The notes beneath the pieces are model-generated. The model saw nothing but the letters and a program-made list of their open reading frames with translations, ran no database searches and was not told the DNA's origin. A program made the translations under genes and the position numbers. Below are positions 1-9,537 of a stretch of 64,000 nt of DNA, one piece after another (position 1 is the stretch's first letter; the number at the start of each line of letters is the position of its first letter). This DNA is from Sphingomonas insulae (GTDB lineage Bacteria > Pseudomonadota > Alphaproteobacteria > Sphingomonadales > Sphingomonadaceae): positions 3,292,548 to 3,356,547 of the forward strand of contig NZ_CP048422.1 of the NCBI RefSeq assembly GCF_010450875.1, read 5' to 3'.

Positions 1-1141
1 TCAGCACGTAATCGAAATACGTCTCGGTATTCTTGCCCGGGCGGATGCCGGGAATGAAGCCGCCGTAGCGCTTCAGATTGTCGGCGGTCTCTTCCGGATT
101 GAACACCACGGCGGTGTAGAAGAACGAGAAGAAGATGATGCCGGCGGCATAGAGCGCCATGTACACCGGCTGCCCGTGCGCAAGATACTGGTTGAGGGTG
201 ATGATGAAATCGCCCCACTTCGATTCGCCCGCGACGCGCTGGCCGGCGAACTGCGAGATGGTGAGCGGCATCAGCAGCAGCGACGAGGCGAAGATCGGCG
301 GGATCACGCCCGCAGTGTTGATCTTGAGCGGCAGATGGCTGCGATCCGCCTGCATGCCGCGCTGCGTCTGACGCTTGGGATATTGGATCAGGATGCGGCG
401 CTGGGCGCGCTCCATGAAACAGATGAACAGGATCAGCGCGACCACCGCGATGACGATGCCGATCAGGCGGACCGCGTCGATCGATCCCGAACGGCCGCCT
501 TCCAGCAGGTTGACGAGCGTCGTCGGCAGATGCGCGACGATGCCGGCCATGATGATGAGGCTGACGCCGTTGCCGATGCCGCGGCTGGTGATCTGCTCGC
601 CCAGCCACATCAGGAACATCGTGCCGCCGATCAGGCTGATGACCGCCGCGACGCGAAAGGTCATGCCCGGCTCGATCACCGCGGCGACGCCGTTGGTGGC
701 GCTGAGCGCCTCCAGTCCGACGGCGATGAAATAGCCCTGGATCGCGGTCAGCGCGACGGTGCCGTAACGCGTGTACTGGTTGAGCTTCTTGCGGCCCGAT
801 TCGCCTTCCTTCTTGATCGCGGCGAGCTGCGGCGACAGCGAGGTGGCGAGTTGCACGACGATCGAGGCGGTGATGTACGGCATCACGCCCAATGCGATCA
901 GCGACATGCGGCTGAGCGAACCGCCCGAGAAGGTGTTGAAGAAATCGAGCACGCCGCCCGTGGTACGCTCGCTCAACAGGTTGAGTGCGGTCGGGTCGAT
1001 GCCCGGCAGCGGCACATAGCTGAGCAGGCGGAAGACGATCAGCGCGCCGATCGTGAACCACAGCCGCTTCTTGAGGTCGGTCGCCTGCGCGAATTTCGCG
1101 AGACTGATGCTTTGCGCCATCTGGTCGGCTGCGGATGCCAT
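1..1141 (-). CDS. secY: Protein translocase subunit SecY (partial, 3' end off window)
   Basis: SecY forms the channel of the SecYEG translocon in the inner membrane. The reading frame opens at ATG 1141-1139 (MASAADQMAQ...) and runs to the window edge without a stop, giving about 380 residues of a family usually near 440-455, so the last membrane segments are missing. Visible landmarks are an N-terminal amphipathic stretch, a first membrane segment ending in the LPGID-type plug region, and repeated hydrophobic segments. It lies downstream of rplO as in the classical spc operon, but the 252-base gap holds a palindromic repeat and a terminator-like hairpin just before the start codon. Confidence 0.97.
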   Translation of the reverse strand, partial: MASAADQMAQSISLAKFAQATDLKKRLWFTIGALIVFRLLSYVPLPGIDPTALNLLSERTTGGVLDFFNTFSGGSLSRMSLIALGVMPYITASIVVQLATSLSPQLAAIKKEGESGRKKLNQYTRYGTVALTAIQGYFIAVGLEALSATNGVAAVIEPGMTFRVAAVISLIGGTMFLMWLGEQITSRGIGNGVSLIIMAGIVAHLPTTLVNLLEGGRSGSIDAVRLIGIVIAVVALILFICFMERAQRRILIQYPKRQTQRGMQADRSHLPLKINTAGVIPPIFASSLLLMPLTISQFAGQRVAGESKWGDFIITLNQYLAHGQPVYMALYAAGIIFFSFFYTAVVFNPEETADNLKRYGGFIPGIRPGKNTETYFDYVL

Positions 1142-1158
1142 GCGTGTATCCTGGAAAC

Positions 1159-1192
1159 AAAAACGGCGGGATGCGTTTGAACCGCCCCGCCG
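1159..1192 (-). terminator. Terminator-like hairpin in the secY leader
   Basis: On the minus strand a GC stem (CGGCGGG at its 5' side, CCCGCCG at its 3' side, extended inside by GCG/CGC around a GTTCAAA loop) is followed directly by TTTTTG and then TTT. The T-run ends about 15 bases before the secY ATG. It looks like an intrinsic terminator or attenuator for transcripts arriving from rplO. Function is inferred from shape only. Confidence 0.5.
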
Positions 1193-1277
1193 CTCATATA
1201 GGCGCTGATCGCGCCTTGTCTAATCGGTCCGGCAGTTCGGTCGTCCTTTGTGCGAGGACGACCTTTTCCAATTCCTT

Positions 1278-1374
1278 CGTCACCCCGGACTTGTTCCGGG
1301 GTCCACCGAGCCGCGTACCTGCCGGCTAAGGCGCTTGCGGCTCGGTGGATGCCGGAACGAGTCCGGCATGACGG
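1278..1374. repeat. 97-bp imperfect palindrome (REP-type intergenic repeat) between rplO and secY
   Basis: The left half carries CCCCGGACTTGTTCCGGGG followed by TCCACCGAGCCGC. The right half carries GCGGCTCGGTGGA followed by TGCCGGAACGAGTCCGGCA, and the outermost bases are CGTCA and TGACG. The halves are reverse complements with a few mismatches, and each contains its own smaller hairpin. This pattern is typical of dispersed palindromic repeats in sphingomonads. The copy number in the genome cannot be seen here. Confidence 0.75.
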
Positions 1375-1393
1375 AGAGATGAGGAGAGCAGGC

Positions 1394-1936
1394 CTACGCC
1401 TTGAACGACGCCTTCTTTTCCTGGCGGGCCTTATACTGCACGCCCTTCTTGGCGGCGGCCTTTTCCGCGGCAGGAACGACGACCGGGATATCGAGCGAAC
1501 CGCCGGTCTTCTCGACCTGCGCCTTCGCACCGGCCGACGCGCCGGCAACGTGGAAGGACAGCCTGGTGGTCAGTTCGCCCTTGGCGAGCAGACGGACACC
1601 GTCCTTGCCGCCACGGACCAGGCCGGCCGCCTTCAGCGCCGCCTGATCGATCGTGCCCTCGGCCGACAGCTTGCCCGCATCGATCGCCTTCTGGATCGCG
1701 CCGGTGTTCACCTCGGCATAATCCTTGGCGAAGATGTTGTTAAAGCCACGCTTCGGCAGACGCATGTGGAGCGGCATCTGACCGCCCTCGAAGCCGGCGA
1801 TGCTGACGCCCTCGCGGCTCTTCTGACCCTTCTGGCCGCGGCCGCCGGTCTTGCCCTTGCCCGAACCGATACCGCGTCCGACGCGGATCTTGGACTTGCG
1901 GGCGCCCTGGTTGTCGCGGAGTTCGTTGAGCTTCAT
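1394..1936 (-). CDS. rplO: 50S ribosomal protein L15
   Basis: L15 binds 23S rRNA and acts late in 50S assembly. The protein starts MKLNELRDN, followed by the glycine/lysine-rich [18 protein letters not shown] head typical of L15. I chose ATG 1936 rather than the ATG three codons upstream because MKLNEL is the family start. At 180 residues it is longer than the E. coli protein (144) owing to an alanine/lysine-rich C-terminal tail. It follows rpmD after a 108-base gap that holds a terminator-like hairpin. Confidence 0.97.
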   Translation of the reverse strand: MKLNELRDNQGARKSKIRVGRGIGSGKGKTGGRGQKGQKSREGVSIAGFEGGQMPLHMRLPKRGFNNIFAKDYAEVNTGAIQKAIDAGKLSAEGTIDQAALKAAGLVRGGKDGVRLLAKGELTTRLSFHVAGASAGAKAQVEKTGGSLDIPVVVPAAEKAAAKKGVQYKARQEKKASFKA

Positions 1937-1982
1937 GATATGCACTCGCTTTCGCTTTTGTCGCGCGGACTAAAGAATATGG

Positions 1983-2013
1983 AAAAAGGAAGGGGGCCCG
2001 TTAGCCCCCTTCC
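1983..2013 (-). terminator. Intrinsic-terminator-like hairpin between rpmD and rplO
   Basis: A perfect 10-bp stem (GGAAGGGGGC pairs with GCCCCCTTCC, 6-base loop) is followed on the minus strand by TTTTTCC. This has the form of a rho-independent terminator inside the spc operon, between the rpmD stop at 2045 and the rplO start at 1936. It may attenuate rplO-secY relative to the upstream ribosomal genes. Confidence 0.65.
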
Positions 2014-2044
2014 CCGTATTTGTCACTAGGTGAACGCGAAGGGG

Positions 2045-2221
2045 TTAGCCCTGCACCTCGACCATGTGCTGCACCTTGCGGATCATCCCGCGGACCTCGG
2101 GGCTGTCTTCCAGCTCCGAGACCTTGTGCATCTTGTTGAGGCCGAGACCGATCAGCGTCGCGCGCTGGTCCTTGGTCCGGCGGATCGGCGAACCGGTCTG
2201 CTTGATCTTGATAGTCGCCAT
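2045..2221 (-). CDS. rpmD: 50S ribosomal protein L30
   Basis: The gene encodes a 58-residue protein starting [15 protein letters not shown] and ending MVEVQG, the size and shape of bacterial L30 (59 in E. coli). The motif [18 protein letters not shown] is the family signature. It starts 5 bases after the rpsE stop, so the two are likely translationally coupled. L30 is a small 23S rRNA-binding protein of the large subunit and sits at its usual place between rpsE and rplO. Confidence 0.96.
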   Translation of the reverse strand: MATIKIKQTGSPIRRTKDQRATLIGLGLNKMHKVSELEDSPEVRGMIRKVQHMVEVQG

Positions 2222-2226
2222 GTCGA

Positions 2227-3006
2227 TTACTCCACGACGGCCGCAGCATCCGCCTCGGCGGTCTGCGAACCACCGCGGCCGATCAGGTCGGCGATCTTCT
2301 TGCCACGACGCTGTGCGACCGACTTCGGCGAAGTCTGCTCACCCAGTGCCTCGAACGTGGCGCGGATCATGTTGTAGGGATTGGACGTGCCGATCGACTT
2401 CGTCACCACGTCGGCCACGCCGAGCGATTCGAAGATGGCGCGCATCGGGCCACCCGCGATGATGCCGGTGCCCTGCGGCGCCGAACGGAGCGTCACGCGA
2501 CCGGCACCGAAATGGCCGTTGCCGTCATGATGCAGCGTGCGACCGTCCTTCAGCGGCACGCGGACCATCGCCTTCTTCGCAGCCGCAGTGGCCTTGGAGA
2601 TGGCTTCCGGCACTTCGCGCGCCTTGCCGTGGCCGAAGCCGACGCGACCCTTGCCGTCGCCCACGACGACCAGCGCCGCGAAGCCGAAGCGCTTGCCGCC
2701 CTTCACCGTCTTCGACACGCGGTTGATGTGGACCAGCTTTTCGATCAGCTCTTCGCCGCCGTCGTCCTGACCGGGACGACCGCCACGGCCGTCACGACCG
2801 CGACCGCCATCGCGACCGCCGCGATTGCCGCCGGGGCCACCCGGACCGCGACCGCCACCGCCGCCACCACGACCGCCGCGGGGACCGCCACGACCACCAC
2901 CCGGTGCGCCGTAGCCGCCCTGCTGGCCACCCTGGGGCGCCTGCGTCTGCGCTTCCTGGGGAGCGCCTTCAGCCGCTGCCGGCTGCACGTTGTTCTCGTC
3001 AGCCAT
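2227..3006 (-). CDS. rpsE: 30S ribosomal protein S5 with a glycine/arginine-rich N-terminal extension
   Basis: S5 helps decoding fidelity and mRNA unwinding on the small subunit. The conserved core begins near residue 85 ([20 protein letters not shown]) and includes [23 protein letters not shown]. At 259 residues it is about 90 longer than E. coli S5 (167). The extra sequence is an N-terminal head, acidic/glutamine-rich for about 30 residues and then dominated by GRGG, RGG and GGPGG repeats for about 50. It starts 2 bases after the rplR stop. Confidence 0.97.
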   Translation of the reverse strand: MADENNVQPAAAEGAPQEAQTQAPQGGQQGGYGAPGGGRGGPRGGRGGGGGGRGPGGPGGNRGGRDGGRGRDGRGGRPGQDDGGEELIEKLVHINRVSKTVKGGKRFGFAALVVVGDGKGRVGFGHGKAREVPEAISKATAAAKKAMVRVPLKDGRTLHHDGNGHFGAGRVTLRSAPQGTGIIAGGPMRAIFESLGVADVVTKSIGTSNPYNMIRATFEALGEQTSPKSVAQRRGKKIADLIGRGGSQTAEADAAAVVE

Positions 3007-3008
3007 TA

Positions 3009-3365
3009 TTAGAACTCCAATCCGGCTTCACGCGCGGCCTCGGCCAGCGCCTTGACACGACCGTGATAGAGGAAGCCGCCACGATCGAACACGACCTGCG
3101 TCACGCCCGCTTCCTTGGCCTTTTCCGCCACGCGGGTACCGACCGCGGTCGCTGCCGCGATGTTGGCGCCCGACTGGTCGCGCACGTCCTTTTCCAGCGT
3201 CGATGCCGACGCGACGGTCTTGCCGGCGACGTCGTCGATGACCTGGGCATAGATGTGCTTGCCCGAACGATGGATCGACAACCGCGGACGGGTGCCGGCC
3301 CGCGCCTTCAGCGCGGTACGATTGCGCCGACGGCGCTTCGCGAAAAGAGAGAGACCCTTGGTCAT
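3009..3365 (-). CDS. rplR: 50S ribosomal protein L18
   Basis: L18 binds 5S rRNA together with L5 and joins it to the large subunit. The 118-residue product starts [16 protein letters not shown] and ends in REAGLEF, matching the family (117 in E. coli). The ATG at 3365 overlaps the rplF stop by one base (TAATG), which argues for this start over upstream in-frame codons and for translational coupling. Confidence 0.97.
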   Translation of the reverse strand: MTKGLSLFAKRRRRNRTALKARAGTRPRLSIHRSGKHIYAQVIDDVAGKTVASASTLEKDVRDQSGANIAAATAVGTRVAEKAKEAGVTQVVFDRGGFLYHGRVKALAEAAREAGLEF

Positions 3366-3898
3366 TACTTCTTCTTCCCTTCCTTGCGGAAGATGAACTC
3401 GCCGTCGTACTTGATGCCCTTGCCCTTGTACGGCTCGGGCTTGCGCCACTGACGAATCTCGGCGGCCAGCTGGCCGACCTTCTGCTTGTCGGAACCGCTG
3501 ATCTCGACGGTCGTGGCGTCCGGCGTCTTCACCTCGATGCCTTCCGGCACCGCGATGTTGACGTCGTGGCTGTAGCCGAGCTGCAGCTTGAGCGTCTTGC
3601 CCTGTGCCGCGGCGCGATAGCCGACGCCGGTGATGAGCAGCTTCTTGGTGAAGCCGTCGGTGACGCCCGTCACCAGGTTCTGCACCATCGTACGCTGCAT
3701 GCCCCAGAAGGCACGGGCGCGCTTGGTGTCGTTGGCCGGCTGCACCGAAATGCCGCCGTCCTCGATCGTGTAGCTGATCTCGTCGCGCATCGGCATCGTG
3801 AGGGTGCCCTTGGGACCCTTCACGCTGATGATGCCCTTGTCGATCGACGGCGTCACGCCGGCCGGTACGGGAACCGGCTTCTTACCGATGCGGCTCAT
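3365..3898 (-). CDS. rplF: 50S ribosomal protein L6
   Basis: L6 lies near the factor-binding region of the large subunit and binds 23S rRNA. At 177 residues it equals the E. coli length. It starts [15 protein letters not shown] and carries the C-terminal signature around [13 protein letters not shown]. Its start overlaps the rpsH stop by one base (TGATG), and its stop overlaps the rplR start. Confidence 0.98.
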   Translation of the reverse strand: MSRIGKKPVPVPAGVTPSIDKGIISVKGPKGTLTMPMRDEISYTIEDGGISVQPANDTKRARAFWGMQRTMVQNLVTGVTDGFTKKLLITGVGYRAAAQGKTLKLQLGYSHDVNIAVPEGIEVKTPDATTVEISGSDKQKVGQLAAEIRQWRKPEPYKGKGIKYDGEFIFRKEGKKK

Positions 3899-4293
3899 CA
3901 GAAGACCTCCGCAAGGACTTCGCCGCCGACGTTCTGTTCGCGCGCTTCCGCGTCGGACAGAACACCGCGAGGCGTCGAGACGATGGTGATGCCGAGGCCG
4001 TTGCGGACGCGCGGCAGTTCCTGCGAACCGGAATAGACGCGGCGGCCGGGCTTCGAGACGCGAGCGACGTGCTTGATCGCCGGCTGGCCCTCGAAATACT
4101 TCAGCTCGATGCGGACGCCCGCTGCCGGACCCATCTGCTCGTCGCTGTAGCCACGGATGTAGCCTTCGCGCTGGAGCACGTCGAGGACGCGGATGCGGAG
4201 CTTCGACGACGGCGAGAGGACGGAGTCCTTCTTCGCACGCTGGCCGTTGCGGATGCGGGTGAGCAAATCACCCAGGGGATCGGTCAATGCCAT
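3898..4293 (-). CDS. rpsH: 30S ribosomal protein S8
   Basis: S8 is a primary 16S rRNA-binding protein and in E. coli the translational repressor of the spc operon. The 131-residue product starts [18 protein letters not shown] and carries the C-terminal signature [16 protein letters not shown]. It begins 10 bases after rpsN and overlaps rplF by one base. Whether S8 represses this operon cannot be told from the protein alone. Confidence 0.98.
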   Translation of the reverse strand: MALTDPLGDLLTRIRNGQRAKKDSVLSPSSKLRIRVLDVLQREGYIRGYSDEQMGPAAGVRIELKYFEGQPAIKHVARVSKPGRRVYSGSQELPRVRNGLGITIVSTPRGVLSDAEAREQNVGGEVLAEVF

Positions 4294-4303
4294 CTTCTGA
4301 TCC

Positions 4304-4609
4304 TTACCAGCTCGACTTCGTCAGGCCCGGGATCATGCCCTTGTTGGCCAGATCACGAAGCATCACGCGAGCGAGACGGAACTTGCGGTAGTAAGCGCGC
4401 GGACGACCGGTGATCTCGCAACGGTTGCGGATACGGGTCGGGTTCGAGTTGCGCGGCAGTTCCGCCATCTTGAGGCGCGCGATCAGACGCTCGCTCTCGT
4501 CGAGGCTCTGGTCGTTGGCCATCGCCTTCAGCTTCGCCAGCTTGGGAGCATATTGCTTCACAAGCTTCTTGCGACGCTCATTCTTGTTGATCGAACTCAG
4601 TTTCGCCAT
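4304..4609 (-). CDS. rpsN: 30S ribosomal protein S14
   Basis: The 101-residue product (same length as E. coli) starts [15 protein letters not shown] and has the [17 protein letters not shown] signature. It lacks the CxxC...CxxC pairs of the short zinc-binding S14, so it is the long zinc-independent form. It sits between rplE (41-base gap) and rpsH. S14 is a late-assembling protein of the 30S head. Confidence 0.97.
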   Translation of the reverse strand: MAKLSSINKNERRKKLVKQYAPKLAKLKAMANDQSLDESERLIARLKMAELPRNSNPTRIRNRCEITGRPRAYYRKFRLARVMLRDLANKGMIPGLTKSSW

Positions 4610-4650
4610 GGACTTAAGCTCTCTTCCTTACTTCGGACAAGCGAGGCTGC

Positions 4651-5238
4651 TCACGCAGCCTGCTTCTGCTCGTCAGCCTCGGGCTGCGGGAACGGGAAGC
4701 CGAACAGACGGAGCAGCTCGCGCGCCTCGTCGTCGGTCTTCGCGGTGGTGGTGACGATCACGTCCATGCCGCGCACCTTGTCGATGCGGTCATAGTTGAT
4801 CTCGGGAAACACGATCTGCTCCTTGATGCCGCAGGCATAGTTGCCACGGCCGTCGAAGCTCTTCGGGTTGAGCCCGCGGAAATCGCGGACGCGGGGAAGC
4901 GCGATCGTGATGAAACGGTCGAGGAATTCGTACATGCGCTCGCGGCGAAGGGTGACCTTCACGCCGATCGGCATACCCTCGCGCAGCTTGAACTGCGCGA
5001 TCGACTTCTTCGCCTTGGTGATCACCGGCTTCTGGCCCGCGATCAGTTCCATTTCGGAAGCAGCCTGGTCGACGCGCTTCTTGTCCTGGGTCGCCTCGCC
5101 GACGCCCATGTTCAGGACGATCTTGTCGATGCGCGGGATCTCGTTGACGTTCTTGTAGCCGAACTTCTCGACCATCGCCTTGATGATGATCTCTTCGTAG
5201 ATGCCCTTCATGCGGGGCTTGTAGACTGCATCAGCCAT
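4651..5238 (-). CDS. rplE: 50S ribosomal protein L5
   Basis: L5 binds 5S rRNA and contacts P-site tRNA. The product is 195 residues (179 in E. coli). Family features include [18 protein letters not shown] sequence (here [15 protein letters not shown]) and the [17 protein letters not shown] block, and the C-terminus is extended by a short glutamine/alanine tail. The ATG at 5238 lies inside the rplX end (8-base overlap), showing tight coupling. Confidence 0.98.
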   Translation of the reverse strand: MADAVYKPRMKGIYEEIIIKAMVEKFGYKNVNEIPRIDKIVLNMGVGEATQDKKRVDQAASEMELIAGQKPVITKAKKSIAQFKLREGMPIGVKVTLRRERMYEFLDRFITIALPRVRDFRGLNPKSFDGRGNYACGIKEQIVFPEINYDRIDKVRGMDVIVTTTAKTDDEARELLRLFGFPFPQPEADEQKQAA

Positions 5239-5548
5239 CGATCTTGTCTCCGGTCTTGACGGCCACGCGGACCTTCTTGCCGTCCTGCGTCTCGAAACGG
5301 ACGCGGGTGGGCTTGCCGTCGGCGGTCACGTGCGCAACCTTCGAGATGTGCATCGGCGCCTCGACCTTCTCGAGGCCGCCCTGCGGGTTCGCCTGCGTCG
5401 GCTTCTTGTGGCGGGTGGCGATGTTCACGCCCTCGACCACGACCTTGCCGTCCTTCGGCATCGCCAGCGTCACGGTGCCGGTCTTGCCCTTGTCCTTGCC
5501 GGACAGAACGACGACGCGGTCACCCTTTTTGATCTTCGCGGCGGCCAT
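5231..5548 (-). CDS. rplX: 50S ribosomal protein L24
   Basis: L24 is an assembly initiator for the 50S subunit. The 105-residue product has the KOW motif near the start ([18 protein letters not shown]) followed by the [15 protein letters not shown] block. Its start overlaps the rplN stop by one base, and its end overlaps the start of rplE by 8 bases. Length agrees with the family (104 in E. coli). Confidence 0.98.
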   Translation of the reverse strand: MAAAKIKKGDRVVVLSGKDKGKTGTVTLAMPKDGKVVVEGVNIATRHKKPTQANPQGGLEKVEAPMHISKVAHVTADGKPTRVRFETQDGKKVRVAVKTGDKIDG

Positions 5549-5916
5549 TACAGCACCTCGGGCGCGAGAGAGATGATCTTCATGTGCTTCTTGCCACGCA
5601 GCTCGCGCACGACCGGGCCGAAGATACGGGTGCCGATCGGCTCCTCGTTCTTGTTGACCAGGACGGCGGCGTTGCCGTCGAAGCGGATGGTCGAGCCATC
5701 GGCACGGTGGATGTCCTTGGCGGTGCGGACGATGACGGCGCGGTGCACGTCACCCTTCTTCACCTTGCCGCGGGGCTGTGCTTCCTTGATGCTGACGACG
5801 ATGATGTCGCCGACCGATGCCGTGCGACGCTTCGAGCCGCCCAGCACCTTGATGCACTGCACCCGCTTCGCGCCGCTGTTGTCTGCGACGTCGAGATTGG
5901 ATTGCATCTGGATCAT
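5548..5916 (-). CDS. rplN: 50S ribosomal protein L14
   Basis: L14 sits at the subunit interface and takes part in bridges to 16S rRNA. I chose ATG 5916 because the product then starts [17 protein letters not shown], the canonical L14 start, and is 122 residues long. An upstream in-frame ATG would add 14 unrelated residues. It is preceded by a 163-base structured gap that separates it from rpsQ. Confidence 0.98.
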   Translation of the reverse strand: MIQMQSNLDVADNSGAKRVQCIKVLGGSKRRTASVGDIIVVSIKEAQPRGKVKKGDVHRAVIVRTAKDIHRADGSTIRFDGNAAVLVNKNEEPIGTRIFGPVVRELRGKKHMKIISLAPEVL

Positions 5917-5976
5917 CGATCCATTTCCTTCTCGTCTATGGGGTGGATACCGACCCAACCCCGCCTAAAATAATGA

Positions 5977-6074
5977 CCCCGGCGCAGCGGACTGCACCGG
6001 GGGAGCGGCCCTGTAACCACTCCGCTGGCAGGACGCAAGCCCTGCCCTCTTCCTCCGCCGGCAGACCACCGGCG
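5977..6074. other. Three successive hairpins in the rplN-rpsQ gap
   Basis: Hairpin 1 (5977-6002) pairs CCCCGGCGCAG with CTGCACCGGGG around CGGA. Hairpin 2 (6027-6046) pairs GGCAGG with CCTGCC. Hairpin 3 (6056-6074) pairs CGCCGG with CCGGCG. The region has no coding potential I can support. It marks the border between the S10 and spc parts of the cluster, so it may be a leader or promoter-bearing segment for rplN onward. Confidence 0.6.
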
Positions 6075-6079
6075 ACGGA

Positions 6080-6352
6080 TTATGCGTCGACGTCGACCCG
6101 TTCGGGCGTCGCATGGGTATTCACCCGATCGACGACCTTCCAGGTCTTCAGCTTCGAGATCGGCGCAGTCTCTTCGATGCGCACGGTCTCGCCCTGCTTG
6201 TACTCGTTCGCCTCGTCATGGGCGTGGTACTTCTTCGAACGACGGATGATCTTGCCGTAGAGCGGGTGCTTCACCTTACGCTCGACATTCACAACCACCG
6301 TCTTGTCGCCCTTGTCGGAGACGATCAGCCCGGTCAGCACGCGCTTAGGCAT
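6080..6352 (-). CDS. rpsQ: 30S ribosomal protein S17
   Basis: S17 binds the 5' domain of 16S rRNA early in 30S assembly. The 90-residue product starts [21 protein letters not shown] and contains KYHAHDE and the GETVRIEE(T)APISKLK region, the OB-fold signature of the family. It starts 12 bases after rpmC and is the last gene before a 163-base gap. Confidence 0.97.
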   Translation of the reverse strand: MPKRVLTGLIVSDKGDKTVVVNVERKVKHPLYGKIIRRSKKYHAHDEANEYKQGETVRIEETAPISKLKTWKVVDRVNTHATPERVDVDA

Positions 6353-6364
6353 GTGCTACTATCC

Positions 6365-6568
6365 TTACTTGGCAGCCGCGGCGCTGGTGCGCTGCGCCTG
6401 GAGGGTCTTGATCCGCGCGATGTCGCGACGGACTTCCTTGACGCGGCTCGGCTTCTCGAGCTGGTTCGTCGCCGCCTGGAAGCGGAGGTTGAACTGCTCG
6501 CGCTTCAGCTGGCCGAGGTTCTCGGACAGCTGATCGTCGCTCTGGCTGACGAAATCGGTCTTTGCCAT
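6365..6568 (-). CDS. rpmC: 50S ribosomal protein L29
   Basis: The 67-residue product starts [14 protein letters not shown] and carries the L29 core [21 protein letters not shown] and [11 protein letters not shown] chose ATG 6568 because the longer in-frame form overlaps rplP and adds residues foreign to L29. The start follows the rplP stop by 4 bases. L29 lies at the peptide tunnel exit and helps dock trigger factor and SRP. Confidence 0.97.
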   Translation of the reverse strand: MAKTDFVSQSDDQLSENLGQLKREQFNLRFQAATNQLEKPSRVKEVRRDIARIKTLQAQRTSAAAAK

Positions 6569-6572
6569 GATG

Positions 6573-7007
6573 TTATTCGCCTCCGAGGTGGCTGGTGTCG
6601 CCAAGGCGGGCAACGACCTTGACCTTGATCGGCAGCTTCATCGCGGCACGCTCGAACGCCTCAGCAGCGATCTTGCCTTCGACGCCGTCGAGCTCGAACA
6701 GGATCCGGCCCGGCTTGACGCGGGCGGCCCAGAATTCCGGCGAACCCTTGCCCGAGCCCATGCGGACTTCGGCCGGCTTCGACGAGACGGGCACGTCCGG
6801 GAAGATGCGGATCCACAAACGCCCCTGGCGCTTGATGTGACGCGTGATCGCGCGGCGGGCCGCCTCGATCTGCCGTGCGGTGATCCGCTCCGGCTCCATC
6901 GCCTTCAGGCCGTACGAGCCGAAGTTGAGGCTGGTGCCACCCTTGGCGTCACCATGGATGCGGCCCTTGAAGGCCTTGCGGAACTTGGTCTTTTTCGGTT
7001 GCAGCAT
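6573..7007 (-). CDS. rplP: 50S ribosomal protein L16
   Basis: L16 contacts tRNA near the A site and is needed for the mature peptidyl transferase centre. The product is 144 residues (136 in E. coli), starts [19 protein letters not shown], and has the family block [29 protein letters not shown]. It starts 12 bases after rpsC and ends 4 bases before rpmC. Confidence 0.98.
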   Translation of the reverse strand: MLQPKKTKFRKAFKGRIHGDAKGGTSLNFGSYGLKAMEPERITARQIEAARRAITRHIKRQGRLWIRIFPDVPVSSKPAEVRMGSGKGSPEFWAARVKPGRILFELDGVEGKIAAEAFERAAMKLPIKVKVVARLGDTSHLGGE

Positions 7008-7019
7008 GTCTGTTGCCCC

Positions 7020-7726
<707 letters not shown>

Positions 7727-7727
<1 letters not shown>

Positions 7728-8104
7728 TATGCTTCTTCCTGCTCGCGCACGACGATGCGCAGACGGCTGAACGGCTTCAGGATGCGGGTGGACTTGCCAC
7801 GGCCGCGGGTCGCGAAGCGCTTCATGGTGATCGACTTGCCGACCGACGCCTCGGCGACGACGAGCGCGTCGACGTCGAGGTTGTGGTTGTTCTCGGCATT
7901 GGCGATGGCCGAGGCCAGCACCTTGCGCGCGTCGACCGCCATCGCCTTCGTCGAGAAGGCGAGGATGTTCATCGCATCACCGACCGGCTTGTTGCGGATG
8001 AGGGCCGCGACCAGGTTCAGCTTCTGGGCCGAACCCCGGATCTGCGTGCCGACGGAAAGGGCTTCCTTTTCGCCGACCTTGCGGGGGGAGACTGGCTTGC
8101 TCAT
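7727..8104 (-). CDS. rplV: 50S ribosomal protein L22
   Basis: L22 lines the peptide exit tunnel. The product is 125 residues, with the family block [20 protein letters not shown] and the tunnel-facing hairpin region [14 protein letters not shown] near the C-terminus. It overlaps rpsS upstream and rpsC downstream by one base each. The N-terminus ([15 protein letters not shown]) is slightly longer than in E. coli. Confidence 0.98.
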
Positions 8105-8379
8105 CAGCGCTTGCCCTTCTTGTCGGCGGCGTGGCCGGGAAAATAGCGCGTCGGCGCGAATTCACCCAGCTTCATGCCGACCATGTCTTCATTGACCGAC
8201 ACCGGCACGAACTTGCGGCCGTTGTAGACGTTGAACGTGAGGCCGACGAACGACGGCAGGATGGTGGAACGACGCGACCAGGTCTTGATCGGCGCGCGGC
8301 CACCGGCGTCCTGCGCGGTTTCCGCCTTCTTCAGAAGGCTCAGTTCGACGAACGGGCCCTTCCAGACTGAACGAGCCAT
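8104..8379 (-). CDS. rpsS: 30S ribosomal protein S19
   Basis: S19 sits on the 30S head with S13. The 91-residue product starts [20 protein letters not shown] and has the C-terminal signature [19 protein letters not shown]. Length equals the family (92 in E. coli). It begins 2 bases after rplB and overlaps rplV by one base. Confidence 0.98.
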   Translation of the reverse strand: MARSVWKGPFVELSLLKKAETAQDAGGRAPIKTWSRRSTILPSFVGLTFNVYNGRKFVPVSVNEDMVGMKLGEFAPTRYFPGHAADKKGKR

Positions 8380-8381
8380 GG

Positions 8382-9221
8382 TTAGCCCTTCCTCTTAGTC
8401 GAATGACGCGACCGGATAATCATCTTGTCGGTCGACTTATTGTGACGGGTGCGCGCACCCTTCGTCGGCTTGCCCCACGGGGTGACCGGATGACGGCCGC
8501 CCGAGGTCCGGCCTTCACCACCGCCGTGCGGATGGTCGACCGGGTTCTTGGCGACGCCGCGGGTCAGCGGACGCTTGCCCATCCAGCGCGAACGCCCGGC
8601 CTTGCCGAGGTTCTGGTTCTGGTTGTCCGGGTTCGACACCGCACCGACCGTCGCCATGCACTCGCCACGGATGTAGCGCTGCTCGCCCGAGTTGAGGCGG
8701 ACGATGACCATGCCGCGATCACGACCGACGACCTGCACATAGGTGCCGGCCGAACGGGCGATCTGGCCACCCTTGCCCGGCTTCATCTCCACGTTGTGGA
8801 CGATGGTGCCGACGGGGACCTGGCCGATCTCCATCGCGTTGCCCGGCTTGGTATCGGTCTTCTTGGCCGCGAGGACCTTGTCGCCCGGCGCCAGCCGCTG
8901 CGGCGCGATGATGTAGGCCAGCTCTTCGTCGGCATACTTCACCAGCGCGATGAACGCGGTGCGGTTGGGATCGTATTCCAGCCGCTCTACGGTGCCCTCG
9001 ACGTCCCACTTGCGACGCTTGAAGTCGACGTAGCGGTACTTCTGCTTGTGACCGCCCGCGATGCCGCGGCTGGTCACATGGCCCTTGTTGTTGCGGCCGC
9101 CCGACTTGCGCTTGCCCTCGGTCAGCGCCTTGACGGGCTTGCCCTTCCAGAGCGACGACTTGTCGACGAGGACGAGACCACGCTGTGCGGGGGTCGTCGG
9201 ATTATAATGCTTGAGTGCCAT
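8382..9221 (-). CDS. rplB: 50S ribosomal protein L2
   Basis: L2 supports the peptidyl transferase centre and subunit joining. The product is 279 residues (273 in E. coli), starting [15 protein letters not shown]. The conserved [20 protein letters not shown] block near the C-terminus contains the histidine implicated in peptidyl transferase support. It begins 1 base after rplW. Confidence 0.99.
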   Translation of the reverse strand: MALKHYNPTTPAQRGLVLVDKSSLWKGKPVKALTEGKRKSGGRNNKGHVTSRGIAGGHKQKYRYVDFKRRKWDVEGTVERLEYDPNRTAFIALVKYADEELAYIIAPQRLAPGDKVLAAKKTDTKPGNAMEIGQVPVGTIVHNVEMKPGKGGQIARSAGTYVQVVGRDRGMVIVRLNSGEQRYIRGECMATVGAVSNPDNQNQNLGKAGRSRWMGKRPLTRGVAKNPVDHPHGGGEGRTSGGRHPVTPWGKPTKGARTRHNKSTDKMIIRSRHSTKRKG

Positions 9222-9222
9222 C

Positions 9223-9537
9223 TTACTTGGCCCCCTCGGTTACGTCGATCGACTGGCCGTCCTTCAGGGTGACAATGGCCTTCTTCATGTCGGAGCGCTG
9301 GTAGGGAGCGCCCTTCCACTTCTTGGTCTTGCCCTTCTGGACGATCGTGTTCACGCCGGTCACGTTGACATCGAAGATCGCTTCGATGGCAGCCTTGATC
9401 TGCGGCTTGGTCGCATCGTTCGCGACCTTGAACACGACGGCGTTGTGCTCGGAGAGCAACGTCGCCTTCTCGGTGATGTGCGGCGCGACGATCACGTCAT
9501 AGTGACGGTTGTCGACGGCCTTCTGCTGCTTAGCCAT
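9223..9537 (-). CDS. rplW: 50S ribosomal protein L23
   Basis: L23 lies at the tunnel exit and docks trigger factor and SRP. The 104-residue product contains [16 protein letters not shown] and the [21 protein letters not shown] loop that binds 23S rRNA. Its start overlaps the rplD end by 8 bases, so it is translationally coupled. Confidence 0.97.
   Translation of the reverse strand: MAKQQKAVDNRHYDVIVAPHITEKATLLSEHNAVVFKVANDATKPQIKAAIEAIFDVNVTGVNTIVQKGKTKKWKGAPYQRSDMKKAIVTLKDGQSIDVTEGAK

Noticed and set aside
176..1180. A 334-codon plus-strand frame at the left edge
   Set aside because: It is antisense to secY and encodes an unusual Asp/Arg/His-rich product typical of shadow frames.
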